A stretch of DNA of 64,000 nt from contig JADJWR010000002.1 in the NCBI GenBank assembly GCA_016716275.1, positions 248,001-312,000 of the forward strand. The letters run 5' to 3'. Under the pieces are notes generated by a model, which was not told the origin of the DNA, did no database searches, and worked only from the letters and a program-made list of their open reading frames with translations. Each line of letters starts with the position of its first letter. Position 1 is the first letter of the stretch. This document shows, piece after piece, positions 33,725 through 41,245 of the stretch. This DNA is from Burkholderiales bacterium (GTDB lineage Bacteria; Pseudomonadota; Gammaproteobacteria; Burkholderiales; Burkholderiaceae_F). A program made the position numbers and the translations under genes.

Positions 33725-34354
33725 ATGCTCGAAGCCGTCGACCTCGAATGCACCCGCGGCGAACGCCTGCTGTTCGCCGGGCTGGCGTTCACGGTGCAGG
33801 CCGGCCACTGCCTGCACGTGGCCGGGGAGAACGGCGCCGGCAAGACCAGCCTGCTGCGTATCCTGTGCGGCCTGCTCGCGCCCAGCCACGGCGAGGTGCG
33901 CTGGGGTGGCGCCGACATCCGCCGGCTGCGCGAGGACTACTGGCAGACGCTCGCCTACGTCGGCCACCTGAACGGCGTCAAGGACGAGCTGACAGCGCTG
34001 GAGAACGTCCGCTTCGCGGCGGCGCTGGCCGGCCACCCCGCCGGCGAGGACGTGGCCCGCCATGCGCTCGGCGCGGTGGGGCTGGCCGGTTTCGAGACCT
34101 CGCAGGCGCGCGCTCTGTCGCAGGGCCAGCGTCGCCGGATTGCCCTGGCGCGGCTGTTCCTGGCACGCGAGGCGCGGCTGTGGATCCTCGACGAGCCGTT
34201 CACCGCGCTCGACGTGCGCGGGGTGGCGGCGCTGTCGACGCTGATCGGCGAGCAACTGGAGCGCGGCGGCATCGTCGTGCTGACGACTCACCAGGAGGTG
34301 CCGCTGCCGGGCCGGGTGCGCCGGCTCGAACTGCACGCGGCGGCGGTGCACTGA
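33725..34354 (+). CDS. ccmA: Cytochrome c maturation ATPase CcmA
   Basis: 209 residues, an ABC ATPase with Walker A GENGAGKTS (about 37-45), signature LSQGQRRR, Walker B LWILDEPF and H-loop in TTHQE. CcmA with CcmB releases the holo-CcmE haem chaperone from CcmCD. It heads a complete ccmABCDEFGHI operon, placed right after the multihaem cytochromes that need it most. Confidence 0.95.
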   Translation: MLEAVDLECTRGERLLFAGLAFTVQAGHCLHVAGENGAGKTSLLRILCGLLAPSHGEVRWGGADIRRLREDYWQTLAYVGHLNGVKDELTALENVRFAAALAGHPAGEDVARHALGAVGLAGFETSQARALSQGQRRRIALARLFLAREARLWILDEPFTALDVRGVAALSTLIGEQLERGGIVVLTTHQEVPLPGRVRRLELHAAAVH

Positions 34355-34427
34355 TGAGCGCCGCACGGTCGCTGCGAAGGCGTTCGCCTCCCCCGGGCAG
34401 GGCCACCGGCCGGGCGACGGAGTCGCG
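34352..34427 (+). repeat. Intercistronic repeat element, copy 1 (ccmA-ccmB)
   Basis: The 75 bp between ccmA and ccmB starts at the ccmA stop with TGAGCGCCGC(A)CGG and continues AGAAGGCG/GAAGGCG-type sequence and a CTCCCCC run. It resembles the spacer between metX and metW (58355-58427) at roughly two thirds of positions by eye over the first 45 bp. Confidence 0.5.
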
Positions 34428-35096
34428 TTGACGAAGACCTTCGCCGCCGTCGTCCGCCGCGACCTGCTGCTGGCCGCGCGGCAGCGCGCCGACGTCGCCA
34501 ACACGCTGCTGTTCTTCCTCGTGGTGGTGACGATGGTGCCGCTGGGCGTCGGCCCGGAGATCAACACCCTGCGCACGATCGCCCCGGGTGTGGTCTGGGT
34601 GGCGGCGCTGCTGGCGGCGATCCTGTCGCTGAACCGCCTCTTCGCGGCGGACTTCGCCGACGGCACGCTCGAGCAGATGGTGCTGTCGGGCGAACCGCTG
34701 CCGGTGGTCGTGCTGGCCAAGGCGCTGGCGCACTGGCTGACCACCGGGCTGCCGATCACCCTGATGGCGGTGCTGCTCGGCGTGATGTTCGACCTGCCGC
34801 GCGACGCGATCGGCGTGCTGGTCGCCTCGCTGCTGCTGGGCACGCCGGCGCTGTCGCTGATCGGCGCGGTGGGCGCGGCGCTGACCCTTGGCCTGCGCGG
34901 CGGCGGGGTGCTGATCACGCTGCTGGTGCTGCCGCTGTACGTGCCGGTGCTGATCTTCGGTGCCGGCGCGGTGGAGGCGGTGGCCGGCGGCCTGGCGCCG
35001 CGCGGCCAGTTGCTGCTGCTCGGCGCGCTGTCGATCGGCGCGACCGTGCTGGCGCCGTGGGCAATCGCCGCGGCGCTGCGGATATCTTTGGAATAA
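34428..35096 (+). CDS. ccmB: Haem exporter membrane protein CcmB
   Basis: 222 residues, six membrane segments. The start is a TTG at 34428 that gives MTKTFAAVVRRDLLLAARQ, the expected family N-terminus; no ATG gives it. The typical LSLNRLFAADFADGTLEQM block is split across residues 65-84. Partner of CcmA in the inner-membrane ABC complex of system I cytochrome c maturation. Confidence 0.93.
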   Translation: MTKTFAAVVRRDLLLAARQRADVANTLLFFLVVVTMVPLGVGPEINTLRTIAPGVVWVAALLAAILSLNRLFAADFADGTLEQMVLSGEPLPVVVLAKALAHWLTTGLPITLMAVLLGVMFDLPRDAIGVLVASLLLGTPALSLIGAVGAALTLGLRGGGVLITLLVLPLYVPVLIFGAGAVEAVAGGLAPRGQLLLLGALSIGATVLAPWAIAAALRISLE

Positions 35097-35215
35097 TCCC
35101 GGTCTGACGGTCATCTGCCGGGCGGCCAGGCCGTTCGCCAGCGGGTTTTCCCGGCCCCCCTTCCTTGCGGCAGCGCAAATCCTGCCCGACATTCGTTCAT
35201 ACACTGCCGCCGGTC

Positions 35216-35977
35216 ATGTCCTCGGTCACCACCAGTCCCGGGTTCGGCCTGTTCCGCTACGCGGCGCCGAACGTCTTCTATCCGATCGCCGGCAAGATGG
35301 TGCCGCTGTTCGCCGTGCTGGCGGCGCTGCTGGCGGTGGCCGGCCTCTACGTCGGCTTCTTCATGGCGCCGACCGACGCCCAGCAGGGCGATTCGTACCG
35401 GATCATCTACATCCACGTACCGTCGGCCTGGATGGCGATGTTCCTGTACGTGGTGATGGCCTTCTGGGCCGGCGTCGGCCTGGTGTTCAACACCCGCCTG
35501 TCGTCGATGATGGCGCAGGCGATCGCGCCCACCGGCGCGCTGATGGCCTTCATCTCGCTGTGGACCGGCGCCCTGTGGGGCAGGCCGACCTGGGGCACCT
35601 ACTGGGCATGGGACGCGCGGCTGACCTCGACGCTGATCCTGCTGTTCCTCTACCTGGGTTTCATCGCCCTGCAGGCGGCGATCGACGATCCGCGGCGGGC
35701 CGACAAGGCCGGCGCGGTGCTGGCGCTGGTCGGCGTGGTCAACGTGCCGATCATCTATTTTTCGGTCAAGTGGTGGAACACCCTGCACCAGGGGGCATCG
35801 GTGAAGCCGGGCTCCTCGTCGATGGCGGACGTCATGCTGACCGGCATGCTGCTGATGGTGTTCGCCTTCTGGATGTACGCGATCGCGGCGGTGCTGGTGC
35901 GGCTGCGGACGATCATCCTGGAACGCGAGCGGCGGGCGCAGTGGGTGCACGATGCGCGCGAGCGCGGCACGCTTTGA
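35216..35977 (+). CDS. ccmC: Haem delivery protein CcmC
   Basis: 253 residues from ATG 35216 (an upstream ATG at 35165 would add 17 non-conserved residues). Six membrane segments; the tryptophan-rich periplasmic WWD-type motif is WGTYWAWDARLT; haem-ligand histidines are in IYIHVPSAW and NTLHQGAS. CcmC, with CcmD, loads haem onto CcmE in the periplasm. Confidence 0.95.
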   Translation: MSSVTTSPGFGLFRYAAPNVFYPIAGKMVPLFAVLAALLAVAGLYVGFFMAPTDAQQGDSYRIIYIHVPSAWMAMFLYVVMAFWAGVGLVFNTRLSSMMAQAIAPTGALMAFISLWTGALWGRPTWGTYWAWDARLTSTLILLFLYLGFIALQAAIDDPRRADKAGAVLALVGVVNVPIIYFSVKWWNTLHQGASVKPGSSSMADVMLTGMLLMVFAFWMYAIAAVLVRLRTIILERERRAQWVHDARERGTL

Positions 35978-35995
35978 GTCCTTGAGGTAAGCGCG

Positions 35996-36175
35996 ATGCA
36001 GTGGCAATCGTTGGACAGCTTCCTGTCGATGGGAGGCTACGGCTTCTATGTCTGGGGATCGTATGTGGTGTGCGCGGTGCTGATCATGGCGGAGATCTGG
36101 GCGCTGCGTCACCGACGGCGTACCGCGGTCGGTGAACTGAAGCGCGCGCGGCCCGCGGCCGGGAGGTCGGCATGA
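35996..36175 (+). CDS. ccmD: Small haem-exporter subunit CcmD
   Basis: 59 residues, missed by a 60-residue cutoff. It begins MQWQSLDSFLSMGGYGFYVW, the characteristic CcmD N-terminus, followed by one membrane helix (about 15-35) and a basic cytoplasmic tail (LRHRRR). It sits between ccmC and ccmE, and its stop overlaps the ccmE ATG (ATGA at 36172). CcmD holds CcmE in the CcmABC complex. Confidence 0.93.
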   Translation: MQWQSLDSFLSMGGYGFYVWGSYVVCAVLIMAEIWALRHRRRTAVGELKRARPAAGRSA

Positions 36176-36627
36176 AACCGCGGACCAAACGGCTGGTGCT
36201 GATCGTCGGCGGTCTGGCGGCGCTCGGCGTGGCCTCGGCGCTGATCCTGTCGGCCTTCCAGGAGAACCTGGTGTTCTTCTTCTCGCCGTCTGACGTGGTG
36301 GCGCAGAAGGCGCCGCGCGACCGCGCCTTCCGCGTCGGCGGCGTGGTCGAGGAGGGCAGCGTCAAGCGCGAGGGCGTGCTGGTGAGCTTCAAGGTCACCG
36401 ACACCGCGCAGACGATCCCGGTCGTCTACCGGGGCATCCTTCCCGACCTGTTCCGCGAGGGCAAGGGCGTGGTGGCGCAGGGCAAGCTCGGCGCCGACGG
36501 CGTGTTCCGCGCCAGCGAGGTGCTGGCCAAGCACGACGAGAACTACATGCCTCCCGAGGCTTCGCACGCTGTCGAGCAGGCGCAGAAGGCCGGCAAGACG
36601 CTGCAGCTGCCGGCGGGCAGCAAGTAG
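36172..36627 (+). CDS. ccmE: Haem chaperone CcmE
   Basis: 151 residues: an N-terminal membrane anchor (about 8-28) and a periplasmic OB-fold. The covalent haem-binding histidine is His121 in LAKHDENYMP, with the conserved Tyr125. It carries haem from CcmC to the CcmFH lyase. It overlaps ccmD by 4 bp. Confidence 0.96.
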   Translation: MKPRTKRLVLIVGGLAALGVASALILSAFQENLVFFFSPSDVVAQKAPRDRAFRVGGVVEEGSVKREGVLVSFKVTDTAQTIPVVYRGILPDLFREGKGVVAQGKLGADGVFRASEVLAKHDENYMPPEASHAVEQAQKAGKTLQLPAGSK

Positions 36628-36718
36628 TTGACGCGCGACCGTTGAGCCGTTCTCCGCCGTCCGGCGGCGCTCGGCGAGCGGATCGCGGCCGACAGATCAC
36701 GAACACGGACGACGACCC

Positions 36719-38719
36719 ATGATTCCCGAACTCGGTCACTTCGCGCTGATCCTGGCCCTGCTGCTGGCGCTGGCGCAGGGCACCTTGCCGATCATCGGTG
36801 CGCACAGGGGCGTGGCCGAATGGATGGCGCTGGCCCGCCCGGCAGCGCAGGCGCAGTTCGCCTTCGTGCTGTTCGCCTGGTGCTGTCTGGTGGCCTCCTT
36901 CGTCGCCGACGACTTCTCGGTGATCAACGTGGCGCAGAACGGCAACACGCTGCTGCCGCTGCAGTACAAGATCGCCGCCTCCTGGGGCTCGCACGAAGGC
37001 TCGCTGCTGCTGTGGGTGCTGATGCTGTCGGGCTGGGGCGTGGCGGTGGCGGCGTTCTCGCGCCACCTGCCGCAGGAAATGGTGGCGCGGGTGCTCGGCG
37101 TGATGGGCATGGTGGCGGTCGGCTTCATCCTGTTCATGCTGGTCACCTCCGACCCGTTCGACCGCATGTTCCCGCCGGCTGCCGAGGGCCGCGACCTGAA
37201 CCCGCTGCTGCAGGACCCGGGCATGGTGTTCCACCCGCCGCTGCTTTACATGGGCTACGTCGGCTTCTCGGTCGCCTACGCCTTTGCCGTTGCCGCGCTG
37301 CTCGGCGGCAGGATGGACGCCGCCTGGGCCCGCTGGTCGCGGCCCTGGACCACGGTGGCGTGGTGCTTCCTGACGCTCGGCATCATGCTCGGCTCGTGGT
37401 GGGCCTACTACGAACTCGGCTGGGGCGGCTGGTGGTTCTGGGACCCGGTGGAGAACGCATCGTTCATGCCCTGGCTGGTCGGGACCGCCCTGATCCACTC
37501 GCTGGCGGTGACCGAGAAGCGCGGCACCTTCAAGGCCTGGACCGTGCTGCTGGCGATCTTTGCCTTCTCGCTGTCGCTGCTCGGCACCTTCCTCGTGCGT
37601 TCCGGCGTGCTGACCTCGGTGCACGCCTTCGCCACCGACCCGGCGCGCGGCGTGTTCATCCTCGCCTTCCTGGTGGTGGTGATCGGCGCCTCGCTGGCGC
37701 TGTTCGCCTGGCGGGCACCGCGGGTCGGGCTGGGCGGCAGCTTCGATGCCGTCTCGCGCGAATCGATGCTGCTGGGCAACAACGTGCTGCTGGCGGTGGC
37801 CTGCGGCACGGTGCTGCTCGGCACGCTGTACCCGCTGTTCCTCGATGCCCTCGGGCTGGGCAAGATCTCCGTCGGCCCGCCCTACTTCGACCGGGTGTTC
37901 GTGCCGGTGATGGCGCCGCTGGTGTTCCTGATGGGCGTCGGTCCGATCGCCCGCTGGAAGAAGGCGGCGCTGCCCGACCTGTGGGCGCGGCTGAAGTGGG
38001 CGCTGATGATCTCGCTGGTGCTCGGCTTGCTGCTGCCGTTCGTCGGCAACATCGAGGACGGCATCCCGTGGTCGCCGATGGCGGCGTTCGGCTACTGGAT
38101 GGCGGCCTGGGTCGTCCTCGCCTCGATCGAGCAGATCCGCAACCAGATCCGCCATGCGCCGGGCAGCCTGCCGGCGCGCCTGGCGGCGCAGCCGCGCGGG
38201 TGGTGGGGCATGACGCTCGCCCATCTGGGCGTGGCGGTGTTCATCATCGGCGTCACCTCGGTCAGGGGCTACGAGGTCGAGCGCGACGTCAAGATGGCGC
38301 CGGGCGACACCGTCAGCGTGCACGGCTACACCTTCCGCTTCGAGGGCGTCGGCGAACGGCGCGGCCCCAACTTCAACGCCGCGCGCGGCACCGTGGCGCT
38401 GCTGAAGAACGGCAAGCAGATCGACACGCTGCACCCCGAGAAGCGCGTCTACTTCGCCCAGTCGCAGATGCCGATGACCGAGGCGTCGATCCGCACCGGC
38501 ATCACCGGCGACGTCTACGTCTCGCTCGGCGAGCCGGTCGAGCCGGCGGGAAGCTGGACCGTGCGCGTGTACTACAAGCCGTTCGTCACCTGGATCTGGG
38601 GCGGCTGCGTGCTGATGGCCCTCGGCGGCTTCCTGGCCGCCTCGGACCGTCGTTACCGCGCGCTGGCGATCCGGCAGCAGGCGGTGGCCACCGGCCGGCG
38701 CCAGCCGGCGGCGGCATGA
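36719..38719 (+). CDS. ccmF: Haem lyase subunit CcmF
   Basis: 666 residues with about fifteen membrane segments. The WWD motif WGGWWFWDPVENASFMPWL and several histidines flanking membrane helices (for example in VFHPPLLYMGY and SVHAFATDPARG) are present. CcmF attaches haem to CXXCH sites with CcmH/CcmI. It is the only CcmF in the window, so it may also serve the CxxCK protein at 41246, unless a specialised NrfE homologue lies elsewhere. Confidence 0.96.
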   Translation: MIPELGHFALILALLLALAQGTLPIIGAHRGVAEWMALARPAAQAQFAFVLFAWCCLVASFVADDFSVINVAQNGNTLLPLQYKIAASWGSHEGSLLLWVLMLSGWGVAVAAFSRHLPQEMVARVLGVMGMVAVGFILFMLVTSDPFDRMFPPAAEGRDLNPLLQDPGMVFHPPLLYMGYVGFSVAYAFAVAALLGGRMDAAWARWSRPWTTVAWCFLTLGIMLGSWWAYYELGWGGWWFWDPVENASFMPWLVGTALIHSLAVTEKRGTFKAWTVLLAIFAFSLSLLGTFLVRSGVLTSVHAFATDPARGVFILAFLVVVIGASLALFAWRAPRVGLGGSFDAVSRESMLLGNNVLLAVACGTVLLGTLYPLFLDALGLGKISVGPPYFDRVFVPVMAPLVFLMGVGPIARWKKAALPDLWARLKWALMISLVLGLLLPFVGNIEDGIPWSPMAAFGYWMAAWVVLASIEQIRNQIRHAPGSLPARLAAQPRGWWGMTLAHLGVAVFIIGVTSVRGYEVERDVKMAPGDTVSVHGYTFRFEGVGERRGPNFNAARGTVALLKNGKQIDTLHPEKRVYFAQSQMPMTEASIRTGITGDVYVSLGEPVEPAGSWTVRVYYKPFVTWIWGGCVLMALGGFLAASDRRYRALAIRQQAVATGRRQPAAA

Positions 38720-38745
38720 CGACGTCCGCCCGCTGAGGCAAGCCG

Positions 38746-39282
38746 ATGAAGCGCGTTGTCTTCTTCCTCGTTCCGCTGGCCGCTTTCCTGGTGCTGGCGG
38801 CGTTCCTGCTGCGCGGCCTGTGGCTGAACCCGCGCGAAGTGCCGTCGCCGCTGATCGGCAAGCCGGCGCCGGTGTTCGAGAAGGCGAAGCTCGCCTCTCC
38901 GAACGAGATGTTCTCCAGCAAGGACATGGCCGGACAGGTGTGGATCCTGAACGTCTGGGCCTCGTGGTGCACGCCCTGCCGCGTCGAGCACCCGCTGATC
39001 AACGAGCTGGCGGCGAAGCGACTGGTGCCGATCATCGGCATGAACTACAAGGACACGCCGGAGGCTGGCCGCAAGTGGCTGGCCGAGCTGGGCGACCCGT
39101 ACACCACCACCTTCATCGACTACGACGGCAAGCTCGGCATCGACTTCGGCGTCTACGGCGTGCCGGAGACCTTCGTGATCGACAAGCAGGGGATCATTCG
39201 CTACAAGCACATCGGCCCGGTCACGCCGGAGGCGATGGCGAAGAAGATCGTGCCGCTGGTGCAGGAGCTGCAGAAGTCATGA
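38746..39282 (+). CDS. ccmG: Periplasmic thioredoxin-like CcmG/DsbE
   Basis: 178 residues, N-terminal membrane anchor (about 4-24), thioredoxin fold with WASWCTPCRVEHP (Cys75, Cys78) and the YGVPETFVIDKQG block containing the cis-proline. It keeps apocytochrome cysteines reduced for haem attachment. Its stop region overlaps the ccmH start. Confidence 0.95.
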   Translation: MKRVVFFLVPLAAFLVLAAFLLRGLWLNPREVPSPLIGKPAPVFEKAKLASPNEMFSSKDMAGQVWILNVWASWCTPCRVEHPLINELAAKRLVPIIGMNYKDTPEAGRKWLAELGDPYTTTFIDYDGKLGIDFGVYGVPETFVIDKQGIIRYKHIGPVTPEAMAKKIVPLVQELQKS

Positions 39283-39752
39283 GAAATCTCCTGATCGCCG
39301 GCGTTCTGGCGCTGGCCGTGCTGAGCGGCCCGGCAGCCGGCGACGAGGCGGTGCCGACGCTGAACGACCCGGTCGTGGCCAAGCGCGAGGTCGAACTGGC
39401 CAAGCAGCTGCGCTGTCTGGTCTGCCAGAACGAGACCATCGCCGATTCGCGGGCGGGACTGGCGGTCGACCTGCGCAACAAGCTGCGCGAGCAGATGGCC
39501 GCCGGCAAGACCGATGCCGAGATCATCGCCTTCATGACCGAGCGCTACGGCGACTTCGTGCTGTACCGGCCGCCGCTGAAGGCGACCACCGTGCTGCTGT
39601 GGGCGGGGCCGTTCCTGCTGCTGGCGCTCGGTCTGGCGATCGGCTGGCGCGTCGTGCGCGCGCGCGCCCGGGCGGTCCGCCCCGAGCCGCTGTCGGCCGC
39701 CGACCGCGAGCGCGCCGAGCGCTTGCTGCGCGGCGAGGGGGACGCAACATGA
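39279..39752 (+). CDS. ccmH: Cytochrome c maturation protein CcmH (CcmL type)
   Basis: 157 residues: signal peptide (about 1-21), three-helix domain with the redox motif LRCLVCQNE (Cys46, Cys49), membrane anchor (about 105-127). It takes part in thiol exchange with the apocytochrome. Start at the ATG overlapping ccmG (ATGA); its own stop overlaps ccmI. Confidence 0.94.
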   Translation: MRNLLIAGVLALAVLSGPAAGDEAVPTLNDPVVAKREVELAKQLRCLVCQNETIADSRAGLAVDLRNKLREQMAAGKTDAEIIAFMTERYGDFVLYRPPLKATTVLLWAGPFLLLALGLAIGWRVVRARARAVRPEPLSAADRERAERLLRGEGDAT

Positions 39753-41047
39753 CTGCGTTCGTCGTCGCCGCGTTGATCATGGTGGCGATCGGCCTGGCCT
39801 GGCTGCTGCCGCCGCTGCTGCGCGGCGGCAGCCGCGCGAAGATCGATCGCACGGCGGTCAATCTCGGCATCCTCAAGGACCAGCTGGCCGAACTGGAGGC
39901 CGAGCATGCGCGCGGCAGCCTTGCCGACGAGCAATACGCCGCCACCAAGGCCGACCTGCAGCGTCGCGTGCTGGAGGAAACCCAGGCCGGACCCGAAGCG
40001 GCCGAAGCGCCGCGGCGGGCGAGCCAGCTCGGCAAGCTGACGGCGGCGATCGTCGTGGTGGCGGTTCCGGTCGTCTCGGCGCTGATGTACGTGCGTTTCG
40101 GCGACCTGTCGGCGTTCAACCCGTTGGCGCGGCAGGGTGCCGACGCGGCGCACCAGTTCAGCCAGGACGAACTGAACAAGATGGTCGAGCGGCTCGCCGA
40201 CCGGCTGAAGAGCGAACCGGACAACGCCAATGGCTGGTCGACGCTGGCACGCACCTACTACTCGATGGGCCGCTTCGCCGACGCTGCCGCGGCGTTCGAG
40301 AAGCTGGTCGAGCTGGTCCCCGACGAGGCGTCGCTGTGGGCCGACTACGCCGACGCCCTGGCGATGGCGCAGGGACGCCGCATCGCCGGCAAGCCGATGG
40401 AACTGATCGATCGGGCGCTGAAGATCGATCCGCTGCAGTGGAAGGCGCTGGCGATGGCCGGCACCGAGGCGTTCGACCGCCAGGACTACAAGGGCGCGGC
40501 CGCGCTGTGGGAGAAGCTGCACGCCTCGCTGCCGGCCGACGCGCCGATGAAGCAGCAGCTTGCCGGCAGCATCAGCGAGGCACGTTCGCGCGCCGGCATG
40601 CCGCCGATGGCAGAGGCTGCGGCGCCGCCGGCAGCGCCTGCCGCGCCTGCCGCCTCGGCGGGCGACGGCCAGCCGGCGGTCGGTGCGGTGGCGACGGCCG
40701 CCGGGGCGGGCGTCGGCGGCACGGTCACGCTGAGCGCCGACCTGCGCGCCAAGGTCGCGCCGGAGGACAGCGTGATCATCTTCGCCCGCCCGGCGGAGGG
40801 ATCGCGCATGCCGCTGGCGCTGCTGCGCGTGCAGGCGAAGGACCTGCCGAAGAAGTTCTCGCTCGACGACTCGATGGCGATGTCGCCCGAGTTCAGGCTG
40901 TCGAAGTTCGGCGAGGTGATCGTCGGCGCGCGGGTATCGAAGTCAGGCAGCCCGATGCCGCAGAAGGGCGACCTCGAGGGACTTTCCAAGCCGGTGAAGC
41001 TCGGCCGCGCAGACGTGGCGATCACCATCGACACCGAGCTGCGCTGA
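39749..41047 (+). CDS. ccmI: Cytochrome c maturation protein CcmI (apocytochrome chaperone)
   Basis: 432 residues from ATG 39749, overlapping ccmH. Two N-terminal membrane helices (about 2-22 and 93-112) enclose a coiled-coil cytoplasmic loop; the periplasmic part has TPR repeats (about 140-285), an Ala/Pro-rich linker (about 290-330) and a beta-rich C-terminal domain (about 330-432). It binds the C-termini of apocytochromes and presents them to CcmF. A shorter paralogue without the C-terminal domain is at 42998. Confidence 0.93.
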   Translation: MTAFVVAALIMVAIGLAWLLPPLLRGGSRAKIDRTAVNLGILKDQLAELEAEHARGSLADEQYAATKADLQRRVLEETQAGPEAAEAPRRASQLGKLTAAIVVVAVPVVSALMYVRFGDLSAFNPLARQGADAAHQFSQDELNKMVERLADRLKSEPDNANGWSTLARTYYSMGRFADAAAAFEKLVELVPDEASLWADYADALAMAQGRRIAGKPMELIDRALKIDPLQWKALAMAGTEAFDRQDYKGAAALWEKLHASLPADAPMKQQLAGSISEARSRAGMPPMAEAAAPPAAPAAPAASAGDGQPAVGAVATAAGAGVGGTVTLSADLRAKVAPEDSVIIFARPAEGSRMPLALLRVQAKDLPKKFSLDDSMAMSPEFRLSKFGEVIVGARVSKSGSPMPQKGDLEGLSKPVKLGRADVAITIDTELR

Positions 41048-41103
41048 ACCGCCGCCGCAACGGCGCGCGGCCCCGTATGTAACGGATAGCGTCACTCCGC
41101 ACC

Positions 41104-41119
41104 TACCTCGAAGGGGGTA
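41104..41119. promoter_or_regulatory. NarL/NarP-like 7-2-7 dyad before the octahaem reductase gene
   Basis: TACCTCG-AA-GGGGGTA matches the 7-2-7 inverted heptamer TACYYMT-N2-AKRRGTA at 12 of 14 positions. It is centred about 28 bp upstream of the FNR-like site, near -70 from the predicted start. It would give nitrate or nitrite control, although no two-component genes are in the window. Confidence 0.45.
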
Positions 41120-41132
41120 GGTGGAGTCCGAG

Positions 41133-41146
41133 TTGACTGCGATCAA
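41133..41146 (+). promoter_or_regulatory. FNR/Anr-type site before the octahaem reductase gene
   Basis: TTGAC-TGCG-ATCAA matches TTGAT-N4-ATCAA at 9 of 10 positions. A weak -10-like AAACTT (41169-41174) is centred 32 bp downstream, so the site would lie near -41.5 of a start around 41181. Confidence 0.6.
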
Positions 41147-41245
41147 GCGCAGCCCCGTTCTCCCCTCGAAACTTCAGCCATGTTGCGCCGTCGGGCCCCG
41201 GCGGCGCCCGGCATTCTCGAGAAGACGAACGAGGGGAGTCTCACG

